Assembly (NCBI GenBank): GCA_034411135.1
Contig: DAOUMN010000016.1
Coordinates: forward strand, 124,001-188,000
Reading direction: 5' to 3'
Length of the DNA stretch: 64,000 bases
Origin: Bellilinea sp034411135
GTDB lineage: Bacteria > Chloroflexota > Anaerolineae > Anaerolineales > Anaerolineaceae
Of this stretch, positions 34,376 through 42,846 are shown piece by piece (within the stretch, counting starts at the first letter, position 1; each line of letters begins with the position of its first letter). Below the pieces are notes generated by a model, which saw only the letters and a program-made list of their open reading frames with translations, was not told where the DNA came from and did not search any database. The translations under genes were made by a program, and so were the position numbers.

Positions 34376-34597
34376 ATGGTCAATCCGGAATTGCTCGAAA
34401 TCCTGCGCTGCCCAGCTTGCGTGCGGGAGAAAGAAGCACTACTTGATCTTTATAAAGAAACCTGGCTGATCTGCCGGGATTGCGGACGCAAATACCCGAT
34501 CGTGGAGGACATCCCGGTCATGTTGATCGAGGAGGGCGACAAGTGGGCTGCCACCAACGCCGAGGCGCTGCCCGTCCCTCCCCCGCCGATGAAATAA
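34376..34597 (+). CDS. Trm112-like zinc-ribbon protein
   Basis: 73 residues: MVNPELLEILRCPAC ... LICRDCGRKYPIVEDIPVML. This is the Trm112/YcaR fold with C-x2-C and C-x2-C zinc ligands. In eukaryotes Trm112 activates methyltransferases; the bacterial role is uncertain. GGAGG lies 5-6 nt before the ATG and a TAAAAT about 35 nt upstream is a likely -10. Followed by the LCP gene, with a separate start region. Confidence 0.85.
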   Translation: MVNPELLEILRCPACVREKEALLDLYKETWLICRDCGRKYPIVEDIPVMLIEEGDKWAATNAEALPVPPPPMK

Positions 34598-34672
34598 TTC
34601 TGCCGGTATGGTATTGATCTTGCACCCATGTGGGGCATGATTAATACCAGCGTGCATTACAAGAAGAGAAAG

Positions 34673-36082
34673 ATGGCTAATCGACATACCCGAATGGCAT
34701 TGAGGCGCAACCCCGTCGATCGCCTGACGCTGATCGTACTGGGTGTCTTTATCGTCCTTTCCATTGTAACCGCCGTGGTTGCCTTTGGCATCGCCCGCGA
34801 CATGTTCAAATCCTGGACCAGCACGCCGCTGGAAGGTGCTCCGGTAGGTGCCAACCCCTCCGGTACCGCAGTTCCGACCATTCCCGGCCATACCATCCTC
34901 CAGCCACCTGGCGGACCCACTCCGGAGCCGTGGGATGGCAAGAATCGTGTCAATGTCCTCTTAATGGGTCTGGACTACCGCGATTGGGAAGCCGGGGACG
35001 TGCCGCGCACCGACACCATGCTGCTGCTCACCCTCGACCCGGTCTCCAACACCGCGGGCATCCTCTCCATCCCGCGGGATATGTGGGTCAACATTCCCGG
35101 CTACGATTATCACAAGATCAATCAAGCCTACTATTTCGGCGAGCTTGATCGCCTGCCCGGCGGTGGACCCGCGCTGGCGATGGAAACGGTCAAACAATTC
35201 CTCGGCGTGGACATCAATTATTACGCTCAAGTCGATTTTCAGGCATTCGTCAAATTCATCGATGAGATCAAGGGCGTCAAAATTCGCGTCGAAGAGCCGA
35301 TCACCGTGGTAGTGATGGGTACCAACCGCAAAATTACCCTGGAGCCGGGTGTGGTCACTCTGCCTGGCGATATTGCCCTGGCTTATGCGCGCAATCGCTA
35401 CACAGAGGGCGGCGACTTTGACCGTGCACGCCGCACCCAACAAGTGGTGCTTGCCGTGCGCGACCGCATCCTCAGTTTCGACATGCTGCCGCTATTGATC
35501 ACCCGCGCGCCGGTCCTGTACAACGAACTGGCTTCAGGTGTGCGCACCAACATGAGCCTCGACCAGGTGATTCGCCTTGCGTGGCTGGCACAATCCATTC
35601 CCAGCCAGAACATCCGCCAGGCGGTTATCGGCACCGACCAGGTCGAGTTTGGCAAGTCGCCCGATGGACTGGATATCCTCATCCCCATTCCTGACCGCAT
35701 TCGCCTGGTGCGGGATGAAATTTTCACCAGCGGCGGACCGGTTGGACCGGTCGCAGTGGCGGAGGATGCACAAGCCTTGATGCAAGCCGAAGCCGCGCGG
35801 GTTTCCATCCAAAACGGCAGCGGGCGGGATGGTCTGGCAGGCAGTACCGCTGCCTGGCTACGCGATCAGGGTGTCAACGTTGTGGATGAATCTACCGCCC
35901 CCGAATTCTATAACGTAACCACCTTCTTTATTTACAGTGGCAAACCCTATACACTGCAATATCTTGCCAAGCAAATGGGTATTCAGAATCCACGCGTGTA
36001 CAACCGCTATGATCCCAATGCCGCCTACGACATCGCCGTAATGCTCGGCACAGACTGGTACAACTCCAACCCGATGCCGTAA
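34673..36082 (+). CDS. LytR-CpsA-Psr (LCP) family protein with LytR_C domain
   Basis: About 469 residues. A basic N-terminus and one TM helix (about 18-40), a Pro-rich spacer, the LCP domain (about 95-250: DTMLLLTLDP, ILSIPRDMWVNIPGYDYHKIN, ALAYARNRYTEGGDFDRARRTQ, with the conserved Arg/Asp set that binds polyprenyl pyrophosphate), and a C-terminal LytR_C domain (about 370-465: VSIQNGSGRDGLAGSTA). LCP enzymes transfer anionic glycopolymers to peptidoglycan outside the membrane. The frame opens at 34628; 34673 is chosen because MANRHTRM gives a normal cytoplasmic tail with an AGAG-like site, but 34628 cannot be ruled out. Confidence 0.88.
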   Translation: MANRHTRMALRRNPVDRLTLIVLGVFIVLSIVTAVVAFGIARDMFKSWTSTPLEGAPVGANPSGTAVPTIPGHTILQPPGGPTPEPWDGKNRVNVLLMGLDYRDWEAGDVPRTDTMLLLTLDPVSNTAGILSIPRDMWVNIPGYDYHKINQAYYFGELDRLPGGGPALAMETVKQFLGVDINYYAQVDFQAFVKFIDEIKGVKIRVEEPITVVVMGTNRKITLEPGVVTLPGDIALAYARNRYTEGGDFDRARRTQQVVLAVRDRILSFDMLPLLITRAPVLYNELASGVRTNMSLDQVIRLAWLAQSIPSQNIRQAVIGTDQVEFGKSPDGLDILIPIPDRIRLVRDEIFTSGGPVGPVAVAEDAQALMQAEAARVSIQNGSGRDGLAGSTAAWLRDQGVNVVDESTAPEFYNVTTFFIYSGKPYTLQYLAKQMGIQNPRVYNRYDPNAAYDIAVMLGTDWYNSNPMP

Positions 36083-36092
36083 TTCCGGCGAG

Positions 36093-36914
36093 TTACTTGC
36101 CCAACTGCTTCAAAAAAGCGGTGGTCGCGCGCAGAAATTCCAGATAGGCTTCGCGGTGCACGTTGTGCCCTGCTCCCATCAGGCGCACGATCTTGCAATT
36201 ACGCCAGCCGCGTTCCACCTGCCGCGCCACTTCGTCTCCGATCACAGCGCCAAGCCGCGTCTCCCCGCTGATCAGCAGCCCCGGACAACGCACCTGGCGG
36301 ATGATCTCGCGCCAATCTGGCTGCGGCTGGATGAGCCAGTCCAGGGCAGACAGGCGAACCTGCTGTTTGGCTTTTGCCCACTGAAAGAACTCGCTTTCAT
36401 CCCATTGCGGGTGCTGTCGCTTGCCCTCGGCAACGATTTCATCGAACGGCTTGACCTGCATGGCTGCCAGCCAGCTACGCCAATCCTCCAATCGTTTTTG
36501 CTGGTGGGAAAAACCGTTTCCCGGCATAAAATCCAGCCAGGGTGGGTCTTCCAGCACTACCCCGCGCACCCACTTGGGATACAGAACTGCCGTTAGCGCC
36601 GCGCTCAAGGCACCCATTGAGTGTCCGATCAGCACCGGACGGTGCAGGTTGAGCGATTCGATCAGCATCCCCACATCCGCTGCCTGCACTTGTGGGGATG
36701 CCCCACGTTCATCCAGCCCCGAAGCCCCGTGTCCGCGTGCATCCATCAGGACGACATCGTATTCCAGCTCCAACATCAGCGGCAGCCGGTTCCAGCACAG
36801 CGCGTTATCCCCCAAACCATGCAGGAAGATGAGCGGCGGTTTGATCCCGCCGGTTCGATAATACTGAATGCGCACGCCCCCCGCCAGGATGTGACCGTAA
36901 AATAATTGCGCCAT
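36093..36914 (-). CDS. Alpha/beta hydrolase
   Basis: 273 residues. HGLGDNALCW oxyanion region, MDARGHGAS, nucleophile elbow GHSMGAL (Ser about 98), acid Asp in the GETRLG region, and GAGHNVHREAY with the catalytic His. The cap domain is short. This fits soluble esterases, C-C hydrolases or haloperoxidase-like enzymes; the substrate cannot be told. GTGAG lies about 8 nt before ATG. Converges with the LCP gene and marks the GC-rich edge of the AT-richer island. Confidence 0.82.
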   Translation of the reverse strand: MAQLFYGHILAGGVRIQYYRTGGIKPPLIFLHGLGDNALCWNRLPLMLELEYDVVLMDARGHGASGLDERGASPQVQAADVGMLIESLNLHRPVLIGHSMGALSAALTAVLYPKWVRGVVLEDPPWLDFMPGNGFSHQQKRLEDWRSWLAAMQVKPFDEIVAEGKRQHPQWDESEFFQWAKAKQQVRLSALDWLIQPQPDWREIIRQVRCPGLLISGETRLGAVIGDEVARQVERGWRNCKIVRLMGAGHNVHREAYLEFLRATTAFLKQLGK

Positions 36915-36994
36915 GGAATATGCTCACCGTGTCAGATTGAGTTGAGTATACTCCAGGATCGCGGCAATCTTCCATCGATTAATCGAACATACAA

Positions 36995-38683
36995 TTAACG
37001 CCAAACCCACGCATACACAACCAGGTAGGTGATCCCAATCAATCCGATCCTCAACCTGTTTAACCACCGGATTCGCCTGGCAAATCGTGTCGAGGCTTCC
37101 AGTATATTCCCCAAGCCATAAAGATCTTGGATTAATAGTTTCGAGTGTTGGCGGGCAATTGGCGAACTCTCGGTGAAAAAAGAGACACTGACATCTGCCA
37201 CCTTTAATGCAATCCCATCGTTTACACCATCTCCAATCATCCCGACCTGCTGCCCACGATATTGCAGTTGACGGATGATCATCCCTTTCTGGGAGGGAGT
37301 CAATTTTGCAAAGACCGAGCAGTATTGCGCTTGTCTGCCCACTTCTTCCATATCCATACGCTGGATGACATGTCCATTCAATACAAATTTTGAATTCTCA
37401 ATCATTCCACATTGTGTGGCGATACTTAACGCAGTTTCCGCACGGTCACCTGTCAGCATCAATGGGCGGATACCCTTTTCGATCATTGTGTGAATGATCT
37501 CTGCAGCTCCGGGCTGCAAGGTATTTTGCAACCGAAAAACACACAGAAAGACAAACGATGTTGTTTGCGGGTGGACTTGACCATTCGCGTAAGCCAACAG
37601 TATCGGCGTGTCGCCTTCTTCTCGAATGGAACGGCAAATCGAGTCGATCTTAAATCTCAAGCTGATGTCCAAACGGTTTTCCGATCCATCCTCGGCAGCG
37701 TAGCGGTCGCATTTTTTGAGCAGCACTGGCGGATCTCCCTTGGCAAAATACCATCGTTCTGCGCGCTGTGTTTCATAGCCGCTGATCATGTAGCGGTTTT
37801 CCGATTCGAAGGGTAAATCATAGATGCGCTGGTATTGGCGATTCAATTCCTCTAAATTTGCCCCGTAACGTTCGGCGAAGGAAAGCAATGAGCGATCCAC
37901 CGGATCGGCGAAATTTCGTTTTTCGATATACAAAACATCATGGCACAATGCTGCGCCCGTACGAATCAATGGGGGAATGGTAATTGTGGGAGTATCGCTT
38001 CGTGTGTTCACCGCCTGTAGAGATTTGCCCAGGTAACACTGAGTAACCTCCGTGTTGCGGGTGGTCAACACACCAGTTTTATCAAAACAAAAAATTTCCA
38101 GTTCGTTCAAGGTTTGGAACACACCCGGATCGTTAATTTGGATATTTGCCTGTTTCGCTTCAATTAATTCCTTGGTAACGAAAAGATTCTCAAACCAGCT
38201 CCGATTAAGCAGAACAAGCAAAACCAGCACTGCAATCAAAAAATAGATCCAGGTGATCGTGGGAATGTTTGAACGCACCATCCAGACCAACACAACAGGC
38301 AACAACAAAGCCAACCAGCCAAGTTGTGAAGGATCGAAAATATTTATCGATCTCGACTGGAAAGGTTGGGCGAATTGCGCGAGAATTTTGCCAAATTCAG
38401 TCTCATCTCCGACCGCGATCACAATCCCAGTTGCTGATCCACGAACAACACGGCTGCCCCGCAAGATAACGGTCCCCTCGTCCGTGACATTTTTGGCGAC
38501 AGGTAGGATTTCTCCTGTCAGGTCAAATTCGTCCACTTGCAATCCTCTGGCTTCCACCAGTCTTAAGTCAGCCGGGACAAAATCGCCTGTTTGTAACACA
38601 ACCAGGTCATCGTTGCTCAATTCTTCCACCGCAACGTGGACCATTGCACCATTTTTCAGTACCGTGCAGAATTCACCATTCAT
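36995..38683 (-). CDS. Reduced, divergent P-type ATPase-like protein
   Basis: About 562 residues in one open frame. It begins inside the actuator domain (VLKNGAMVHVAVEELSNDD, TGEI in place of TGES at about 56-59), has two hydrophobic segments (about 120-160), the phosphorylation motif DKTGVLT (D201; family consensus DKTGTLT), the nucleotide domain with KGD, TGD and GDGVND, then one helix and a stop. Missing: TM1-2, the PEGL ion-binding motif in TM4 (here LNRSWFEN), and the last five or so helices. Upstream is an in-frame TGA and only 145 nt to the MutS-like gene. Catalysis by D201 may be kept, but ion transport is doubtful. Low GC. Start is uncertain (no Shine-Dalgarno seen). Could be a remodelled ATPase with another job, or an old truncated paralogue. 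Confidence 0.75.
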   Translation of the reverse strand: MNGEFCTVLKNGAMVHVAVEELSNDDLVVLQTGDFVPADLRLVEARGLQVDEFDLTGEILPVAKNVTDEGTVILRGSRVVRGSATGIVIAVGDETEFGKILAQFAQPFQSRSINIFDPSQLGWLALLLPVVLVWMVRSNIPTITWIYFLIAVLVLLVLLNRSWFENLFVTKELIEAKQANIQINDPGVFQTLNELEIFCFDKTGVLTTRNTEVTQCYLGKSLQAVNTRSDTPTITIPPLIRTGAALCHDVLYIEKRNFADPVDRSLLSFAERYGANLEELNRQYQRIYDLPFESENRYMISGYETQRAERWYFAKGDPPVLLKKCDRYAAEDGSENRLDISLRFKIDSICRSIREEGDTPILLAYANGQVHPQTTSFVFLCVFRLQNTLQPGAAEIIHTMIEKGIRPLMLTGDRAETALSIATQCGMIENSKFVLNGHVIQRMDMEEVGRQAQYCSVFAKLTPSQKGMIIRQLQYRGQQVGMIGDGVNDGIALKVADVSVSFFTESSPIARQHSKLLIQDLYGLGNILEASTRFARRIRWLNRLRIGLIGITYLVVYAWVWR

Positions 38684-38828
38684 GCTATCGCCGCAAAAGC
38701 CAAGCAACCTGCACGAAATTCAGGCGAGGTTCAATGTGCGCGCCAATCACTTCACCCCAGCATGATTCGACCATTGGGGAGAAGATGCAATTCGAGTGTC
38801 CTGGTAAGATCACCGCTGATCAAGCCGC

Positions 38829-40319
38829 TCATCCTTTTTCGAATACCGTTTTGTAAACATCCATTCCATAACTGGTTGGCAAGGGTTCACCAACCAGAAT
38901 CTTGAAGGTGCGTTTCCCGCCAGCCCTTCTTTCCGCCCGCAAGAAAATGGCGTCATCGGGATTCGATTCATAAAAGATACGCGCAAATTCGTACATGTGC
39001 GTCACGAAAATGACCTTGATATTCCGCGCAAGCAAGGCACTGGTAATTTGCCTGGCGATTTCGGAACCTTCCCGTTCATTCGTTGCGGCAAAGGACTCAT
39101 TAAAGAGAATCAAGCTGTTCGGTTTTATCCAATCGACGATTGCGCTCATTCTGGCAAGTTCTTCATCGAATTTGCCGCTCTTCATTGTTGCATCTTCCTG
39201 GCGTTTGTAGTGGGTAAATACACCGCTGGCAAGATTGGCTTCGAATTGTTCAGCCCCAACGAACATGCCACACTGCATCATCATCTGCGCAATGCCCACG
39301 CTCCGCAAAAACGTCGATTTCCCCCCCTGGTTCGCTCCGGTGATAACAACCAGGTTTTTTTGATTGGCATCCAGCTCATTCCCCACAATTTTTTGTTTCA
39401 TCGTCAAAGCCAGGCAAACATCGTACATGCCGCGAAAGGTGTAGCGACGTTCGTGTAACGGCGCTGGATTTGGAAATGCAACCGGATTGCCCAGCCCGTC
39501 CAAATTTTCTTTGAGATTAATGCATCCAATATAAAAAGCCAGCTCAAGGCGCAGCATTTTTAGAAAGTTTTCAATGTGATCGGCAGACTGGGCGAGCGCA
39601 TTTGCTGCCGCGTTGATTCCACGGTCTTTAATGTCGGATAATGCCCGCGTGCCAGCTTCATCCCGTTCACTAACCATGAAGGAATAGGATTTACGGCTGA
39701 ACACTTCCTTGATCCAATTCCGGCTGCGGTCATTAGGCAAACGCAGCGTATAATTCTTACCTTCATTGCCCATGCCCAATTCAGCGCTGATCAAGACCCC
39801 ATCCTTGAATTTCAGCTGGCGTAAATGATATTCCACCATTTCAAAGTAGTCGTCTCGCAATTCGCGCTGGATCATGGTGAAAAAAGCTTTGAATCCATTG
39901 GATTCGAAGTGGTTCTGGTATTCATCGGCAATTTTGCGCAATTTTTTTAACATCTCGACGAACATTTCCATCATCCGCACTGCACTGCTTAACACTCCAC
40001 CTGGAGAATGGGTAAAAATCCCCAGCCAGTTTCTATGTCTGTTCTCATTGGCTTCGATGGGAATCTGGTAAATTTCCCTTACCACTTCTGGATGATTCAG
40101 GCAATCCTTTAAGATTGCCTGCCGGTAGCGAATTTCGTCTGGATCATCCAGGCTCAGTAGAACAGCCTTTTTCACCGTCTCCAGGATAAATTTATCGCCC
40201 TGAGCCATGGCATTGAACAGAGCGTTCAACTCCAGATCCTGGACAAGGTCTGACGCATTGGGTGGCAGAGGTTGAGCCGGATCAAAATCTTGATGTGGAA
40301 ACATTAAAAAGACTTTCAT
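38829..40319 (-). CDS. MutS-domain-V-like ATPase, partner B
   Basis: 496 residues. The first 310 are helical and correspond to the MutS core/lever region; domains I (mismatch reading) and the connector are absent. Domain V: Walker A GANQGGKST (328-336), ABC-like middle, Walker B LILFNE (N407-E408, where MutS has Asp-Glu), and THMYEF (H441), equal to the His switch of MutS. ATG 40319 overlaps the TGA of the upstream gene (ATGA), so the two should be translated in a fixed ratio. Expected to be a DNA-binding ATPase dimerising with partner A. It does not look like MutS2 (no Smr domain). Low GC relative to flanks. Confidence 0.85.
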   Translation of the reverse strand: MKVFLMFPHQDFDPAQPLPPNASDLVQDLELNALFNAMAQGDKFILETVKKAVLLSLDDPDEIRYRQAILKDCLNHPEVVREIYQIPIEANENRHRNWLGIFTHSPGGVLSSAVRMMEMFVEMLKKLRKIADEYQNHFESNGFKAFFTMIQRELRDDYFEMVEYHLRQLKFKDGVLISAELGMGNEGKNYTLRLPNDRSRNWIKEVFSRKSYSFMVSERDEAGTRALSDIKDRGINAAANALAQSADHIENFLKMLRLELAFYIGCINLKENLDGLGNPVAFPNPAPLHERRYTFRGMYDVCLALTMKQKIVGNELDANQKNLVVITGANQGGKSTFLRSVGIAQMMMQCGMFVGAEQFEANLASGVFTHYKRQEDATMKSGKFDEELARMSAIVDWIKPNSLILFNESFAATNEREGSEIARQITSALLARNIKVIFVTHMYEFARIFYESNPDDAIFLRAERRAGGKRTFKILVGEPLPTSYGMDVYKTVFEKG

Positions 40320-41851
40320 GAGGCAATTCGTTCCTTGATTTGTTGGTAAGTGAGCTGGTGTTTTTCCGCTATGCAAATAGCATAGGATAAGCCATCGGCT
40401 GGCTTGCGGATGATTTTGTACGTCCGGATGGTTGGATCTTCCGGAACCACGGTGCTCACCATGCTCACAACTTGATGACTCAATGTGGATAACTCATCAA
40501 TAAAGGAAACCCAAACACACAGTGCATCCAGTTCGATCACTTTCGCCATTATTTCCTTACTTAAAAAAATGGCATCCTTGAGGGTTGTGGATGTGAAGAT
40601 TTCATTCATGATGATGATGCTGTCGGGTGTTGCCCGTTTCAAAATAGCGTGAATACGAACCAATTCATCCTGCAGCTTGCCCCGTAAATTGCGGATATCC
40701 TCTTCCTTTTCGAAATGAGTGAACAGTTGATCAAACAGAAACAGATGAACATTCTCACCGGGTACTGGGCAACCCAGGCACGCCAGGTAATGGAGTTGAC
40801 CAAACATACGGGCAAAGGTGGTTTTTCCTCCCTGGTTGGGACCCGAAACGAGGATGATGCGCTCGCTGCCTTCCAGATAGAAATCATTGCAAACAATTGG
40901 GGCAACTTCGAAAAGCCGCGCGTTTGCCAGAGCAATATCAAAGGTGTTTATGGCACCAACTATTTTGGTTTGTGCAGATACGAACGGGTAGCTAAAAGCC
41001 AGTCCTTTTTGCTTCATCGGTTCGATAAAGTCGAGGTAAGAAATATAAAATTGAATCTGCCGGTCAAAGGTCTGAATGGTTGGGTCGATGAAATCGGTAT
41101 ACCGGGCGCAAAATTGATCCAGTTCTTTGAAAATTTCCGGATAAAGTTTGGCAACACAACCCAGGATCTGTTCTTCAATGTGGTTCATTCCCGAAGCAAT
41201 CACCAGGTCAATGCGATAGTTTTTCACATTCCCCTGTTTGAATTTTTCAAAGGTTCGTTCCACCTCGGTACTGTAATCGCTCTCCCCTTCATATTTTCGC
41301 ACCCTGACCCAACGACCCTGGATGTTAACACTGTATTGAATGGACTCCAGTTTTTCTTTCAGTTGCTTGGAATCTTGCATGAAGGTTAAAAACCCATTCG
41401 ATCGAGTATATTCGGATAGATAACTCGAAAAATCTTTCAATGCCCGCGAGGTGAATGAACCTTTTTCAAAATCTTCCATCAAGGTTTGGACAGCCTGACA
41501 ATAAACCAGCGCCGCTTCCAATATCCAGCCTTCTTTATGATAGTGATAATAGAGTTTTTGAACTGCAGATAAGTAACGCCGCACCAGCACTATCTTATCG
41601 GCGAATGACTTTAACCGGGTCAGCAAAAATTCCTCTTCAAGGTCCCGAAACACCCCCTGGCGAAATAAAACGGCATCTTCATCGCGCAAGGGTGAATAAT
41701 AATAGGGTTTCAGATTATATTCTTGCTTATGGGCTGTAATGGCAGCAATAACCTGATCCAGATTGAGGTCGCGAAAAAATTCGGGGGGATTAGCCTCTTC
41801 TTGCGTAGATACCTCATCCGCGGTTGTAAATAGGACACCGGAGTAGTCCAT
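40316..41851 (-). CDS. MutS-domain-V-like ATPase, partner A
   Basis: 511 residues. N-terminal 330 residues are helical, with a MutS core-like lever pattern; no mismatch-recognition domain. Walker A GPNQGGKTT (337-345) and Walker B IIIMNE (N416-E417), again with Asn for the catalytic Asp, followed by IFTSTTLKDA. The MutS TH switch motif is replaced by VSFIDEL, unlike partner B, so the two are not simple duplicates and may form an asymmetric heterodimer, as MSH2/MSH6 do. AGGTG lies 4 nt before the ATG. First gene of the island's transcription unit; the leader is about 160 nt and has a palindrome. Confidence 0.85.
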   Translation of the reverse strand: MDYSGVLFTTADEVSTQEEANPPEFFRDLNLDQVIAAITAHKQEYNLKPYYYSPLRDEDAVLFRQGVFRDLEEEFLLTRLKSFADKIVLVRRYLSAVQKLYYHYHKEGWILEAALVYCQAVQTLMEDFEKGSFTSRALKDFSSYLSEYTRSNGFLTFMQDSKQLKEKLESIQYSVNIQGRWVRVRKYEGESDYSTEVERTFEKFKQGNVKNYRIDLVIASGMNHIEEQILGCVAKLYPEIFKELDQFCARYTDFIDPTIQTFDRQIQFYISYLDFIEPMKQKGLAFSYPFVSAQTKIVGAINTFDIALANARLFEVAPIVCNDFYLEGSERIILVSGPNQGGKTTFARMFGQLHYLACLGCPVPGENVHLFLFDQLFTHFEKEEDIRNLRGKLQDELVRIHAILKRATPDSIIIMNEIFTSTTLKDAIFLSKEIMAKVIELDALCVWVSFIDELSTLSHQVVSMVSTVVPEDPTIRTYKIIRKPADGLSYAICIAEKHQLTYQQIKERIAS

Positions 41852-41867
41852 CGTTCACCTCACGTCC

Positions 41868-41884
41868 CATGGGTTGAACCCATG
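41868..41884 (-). promoter_or_regulatory. Palindrome in the leader of the MutS-like operon
   Basis: CATGGGTT-G-AACCCATG: perfect 8-bp arms, 17-24 nt before the ATG of partner A and next to its ribosome-binding site. It may be an operator or, in RNA, a hairpin that hides the ribosome-binding site. Confidence 0.5.
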
Positions 41885-42015
41885 ACAATTCAAATCATCC
41901 TCGTTTTGCAGGCAAGGATAAAAAACAGCACCTACCGGGTGTTCACTCCTGTAGATGCTATCAGTCAGACGACAGTTGCGGCGAGCCTCATCGCCGGTTA
42001 TTTCATTGTGTATAT

Positions 42016-42021
42016 ATTATA
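42016..42021 (-). promoter_or_regulatory. Likely -10 box of the MutS-like operon
   Basis: Perfect TATAAT on the minus strand, 165 nt before the start codon. No convincing -35; inference only. Confidence 0.4.
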
Positions 42022-42267
42022 CCCGAAAATTTTGAAGATCCGGATAGAAGTTGCGCCCAATGGTAGCTTAAGCCATCCGTATAAGTGGGCATCCTGTCCG
42101 GTTCTGGAGGACAATTACGCACAAGCAATAGGTCGGACAGGGTTAAGAAAACTGCTATAATTGACAAAATTGATCGTATTCTAATCCAACCAAACGCTCA
42201 TCAATCCTTCCTCGCTGCCGTTGATATTTCACGCGGGATGGTGTTCCATTCCGGAAAGACAGGCACA

Positions 42268-42747
42268 ATGAATGCTCAGGATGTGTTGATGTATGGTCAC
42301 CGTTGGGTGCGTGTCCACCTGGATGGGCTACCCGATGAACACTGGCAGATCGCAGGTGTGTGCGGCTGGTGGTCGGTACGCGAGATCATGATCCACCTGA
42401 CGGCATATGAGTGGGTACTGGTGGACGTATTCAAAAGCTTTACTGGTGGAGGTGAAACCCCTCTGCTCGACCAGTTTACCCACCAGCGCGGTGATGCCTT
42501 TAACAACCCCCAGATCAAGCAACGTAAAATATTTTCGAATGCCCAGATTATGGCAGAGTATGAGGCAGCCTACCGGACAGGAATGGAATGGCTTGACCGT
42601 ATTGATCAGACCACATTGCGCCAACCCGGTACCATTCCCTGGTACGGCGATGCCTACTCGCTAGACGATTTGATTGTTTACCAGTATTACGGTCACAAAC
42701 GCGAGCACATGGCGCAAATCGCCGTATTCCGCGACGGGTTGAAATAA
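42268..42747 (+). CDS. DinB-like (ClbS/DfsB-type) four-helix protein
   Basis: 159 residues. MYGHRWVRVHLDGLPDEHW, GVCGWWSVREIMIHLTAYE and HKREHMAQIA give the three-His-like arrangement of DinB-superfamily proteins; WSV...HLTAYE is typical of the ClbS/DfsB branch. These bind a metal and include bacillithiol-type transferases and colibactin-resistance hydrolases; most are uncharacterised. The frame opens earlier (42085), but ATG 42268 begins just before the first conserved helix; no strong Shine-Dalgarno decides. GC returns to the high level here. Confidence 0.7.
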   Translation: MNAQDVLMYGHRWVRVHLDGLPDEHWQIAGVCGWWSVREIMIHLTAYEWVLVDVFKSFTGGGETPLLDQFTHQRGDAFNNPQIKQRKIFSNAQIMAEYEAAYRTGMEWLDRIDQTTLRQPGTIPWYGDAYSLDDLIVYQYYGHKREHMAQIAVFRDGLK

Positions 42748-42803
42748 TACACTCCCACACTGGGGCGCAGAGCATTCGATGGGTTGCGCTGTGGCAATTA
42801 CTT

Positions 42804-42826
42804 GTTATAATAAGTATAATAAGTAT
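42804..42826 (+). promoter_or_regulatory. Tandem TATAATAAG repeats upstream of the GntR gene
   Basis: The nonamer TATAATAAG occurs twice in a row (42805-42822), followed by a partial third copy (TATCAA). At least one copy should be the -10; the repeated array may also be the GntR operator. About 20 nt before the start codon. Confidence 0.5.
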
Positions 42827-42846
42827 CAAAGCCTGCTGAGACACCC

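Larger units (their letters stand above)
41852..42267. other. Intergenic region between the MutS-like operon and the DinB gene
   Basis: 416 bases without a convincing gene. It has a minus-strand TATAAT at 42016-42021, a GGCGA/TCGCC short hairpin near 41975, a CATGGGTT palindrome at 41868-41884 and a plus-strand TATAAT near 42157. A 92-codon plus-strand frame (41882-42160) has no ribosome-binding site and a non-protein-like composition. Confidence 0.5.

Noticed and set aside
36995..38828. P-type ATPase pseudogene with recoverable N-terminus by frameshift
   Set aside because: Only 145 nt separate it from the MutS-like gene, too little for TM1-2 in any frame, and the remaining frame is intact.
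41882..42160. 92-codon plus-strand frame upstream of the DinB gene
   Set aside because: No ribosome-binding site, unusual composition, covers the promoter and palindrome of the MutS-like operon.
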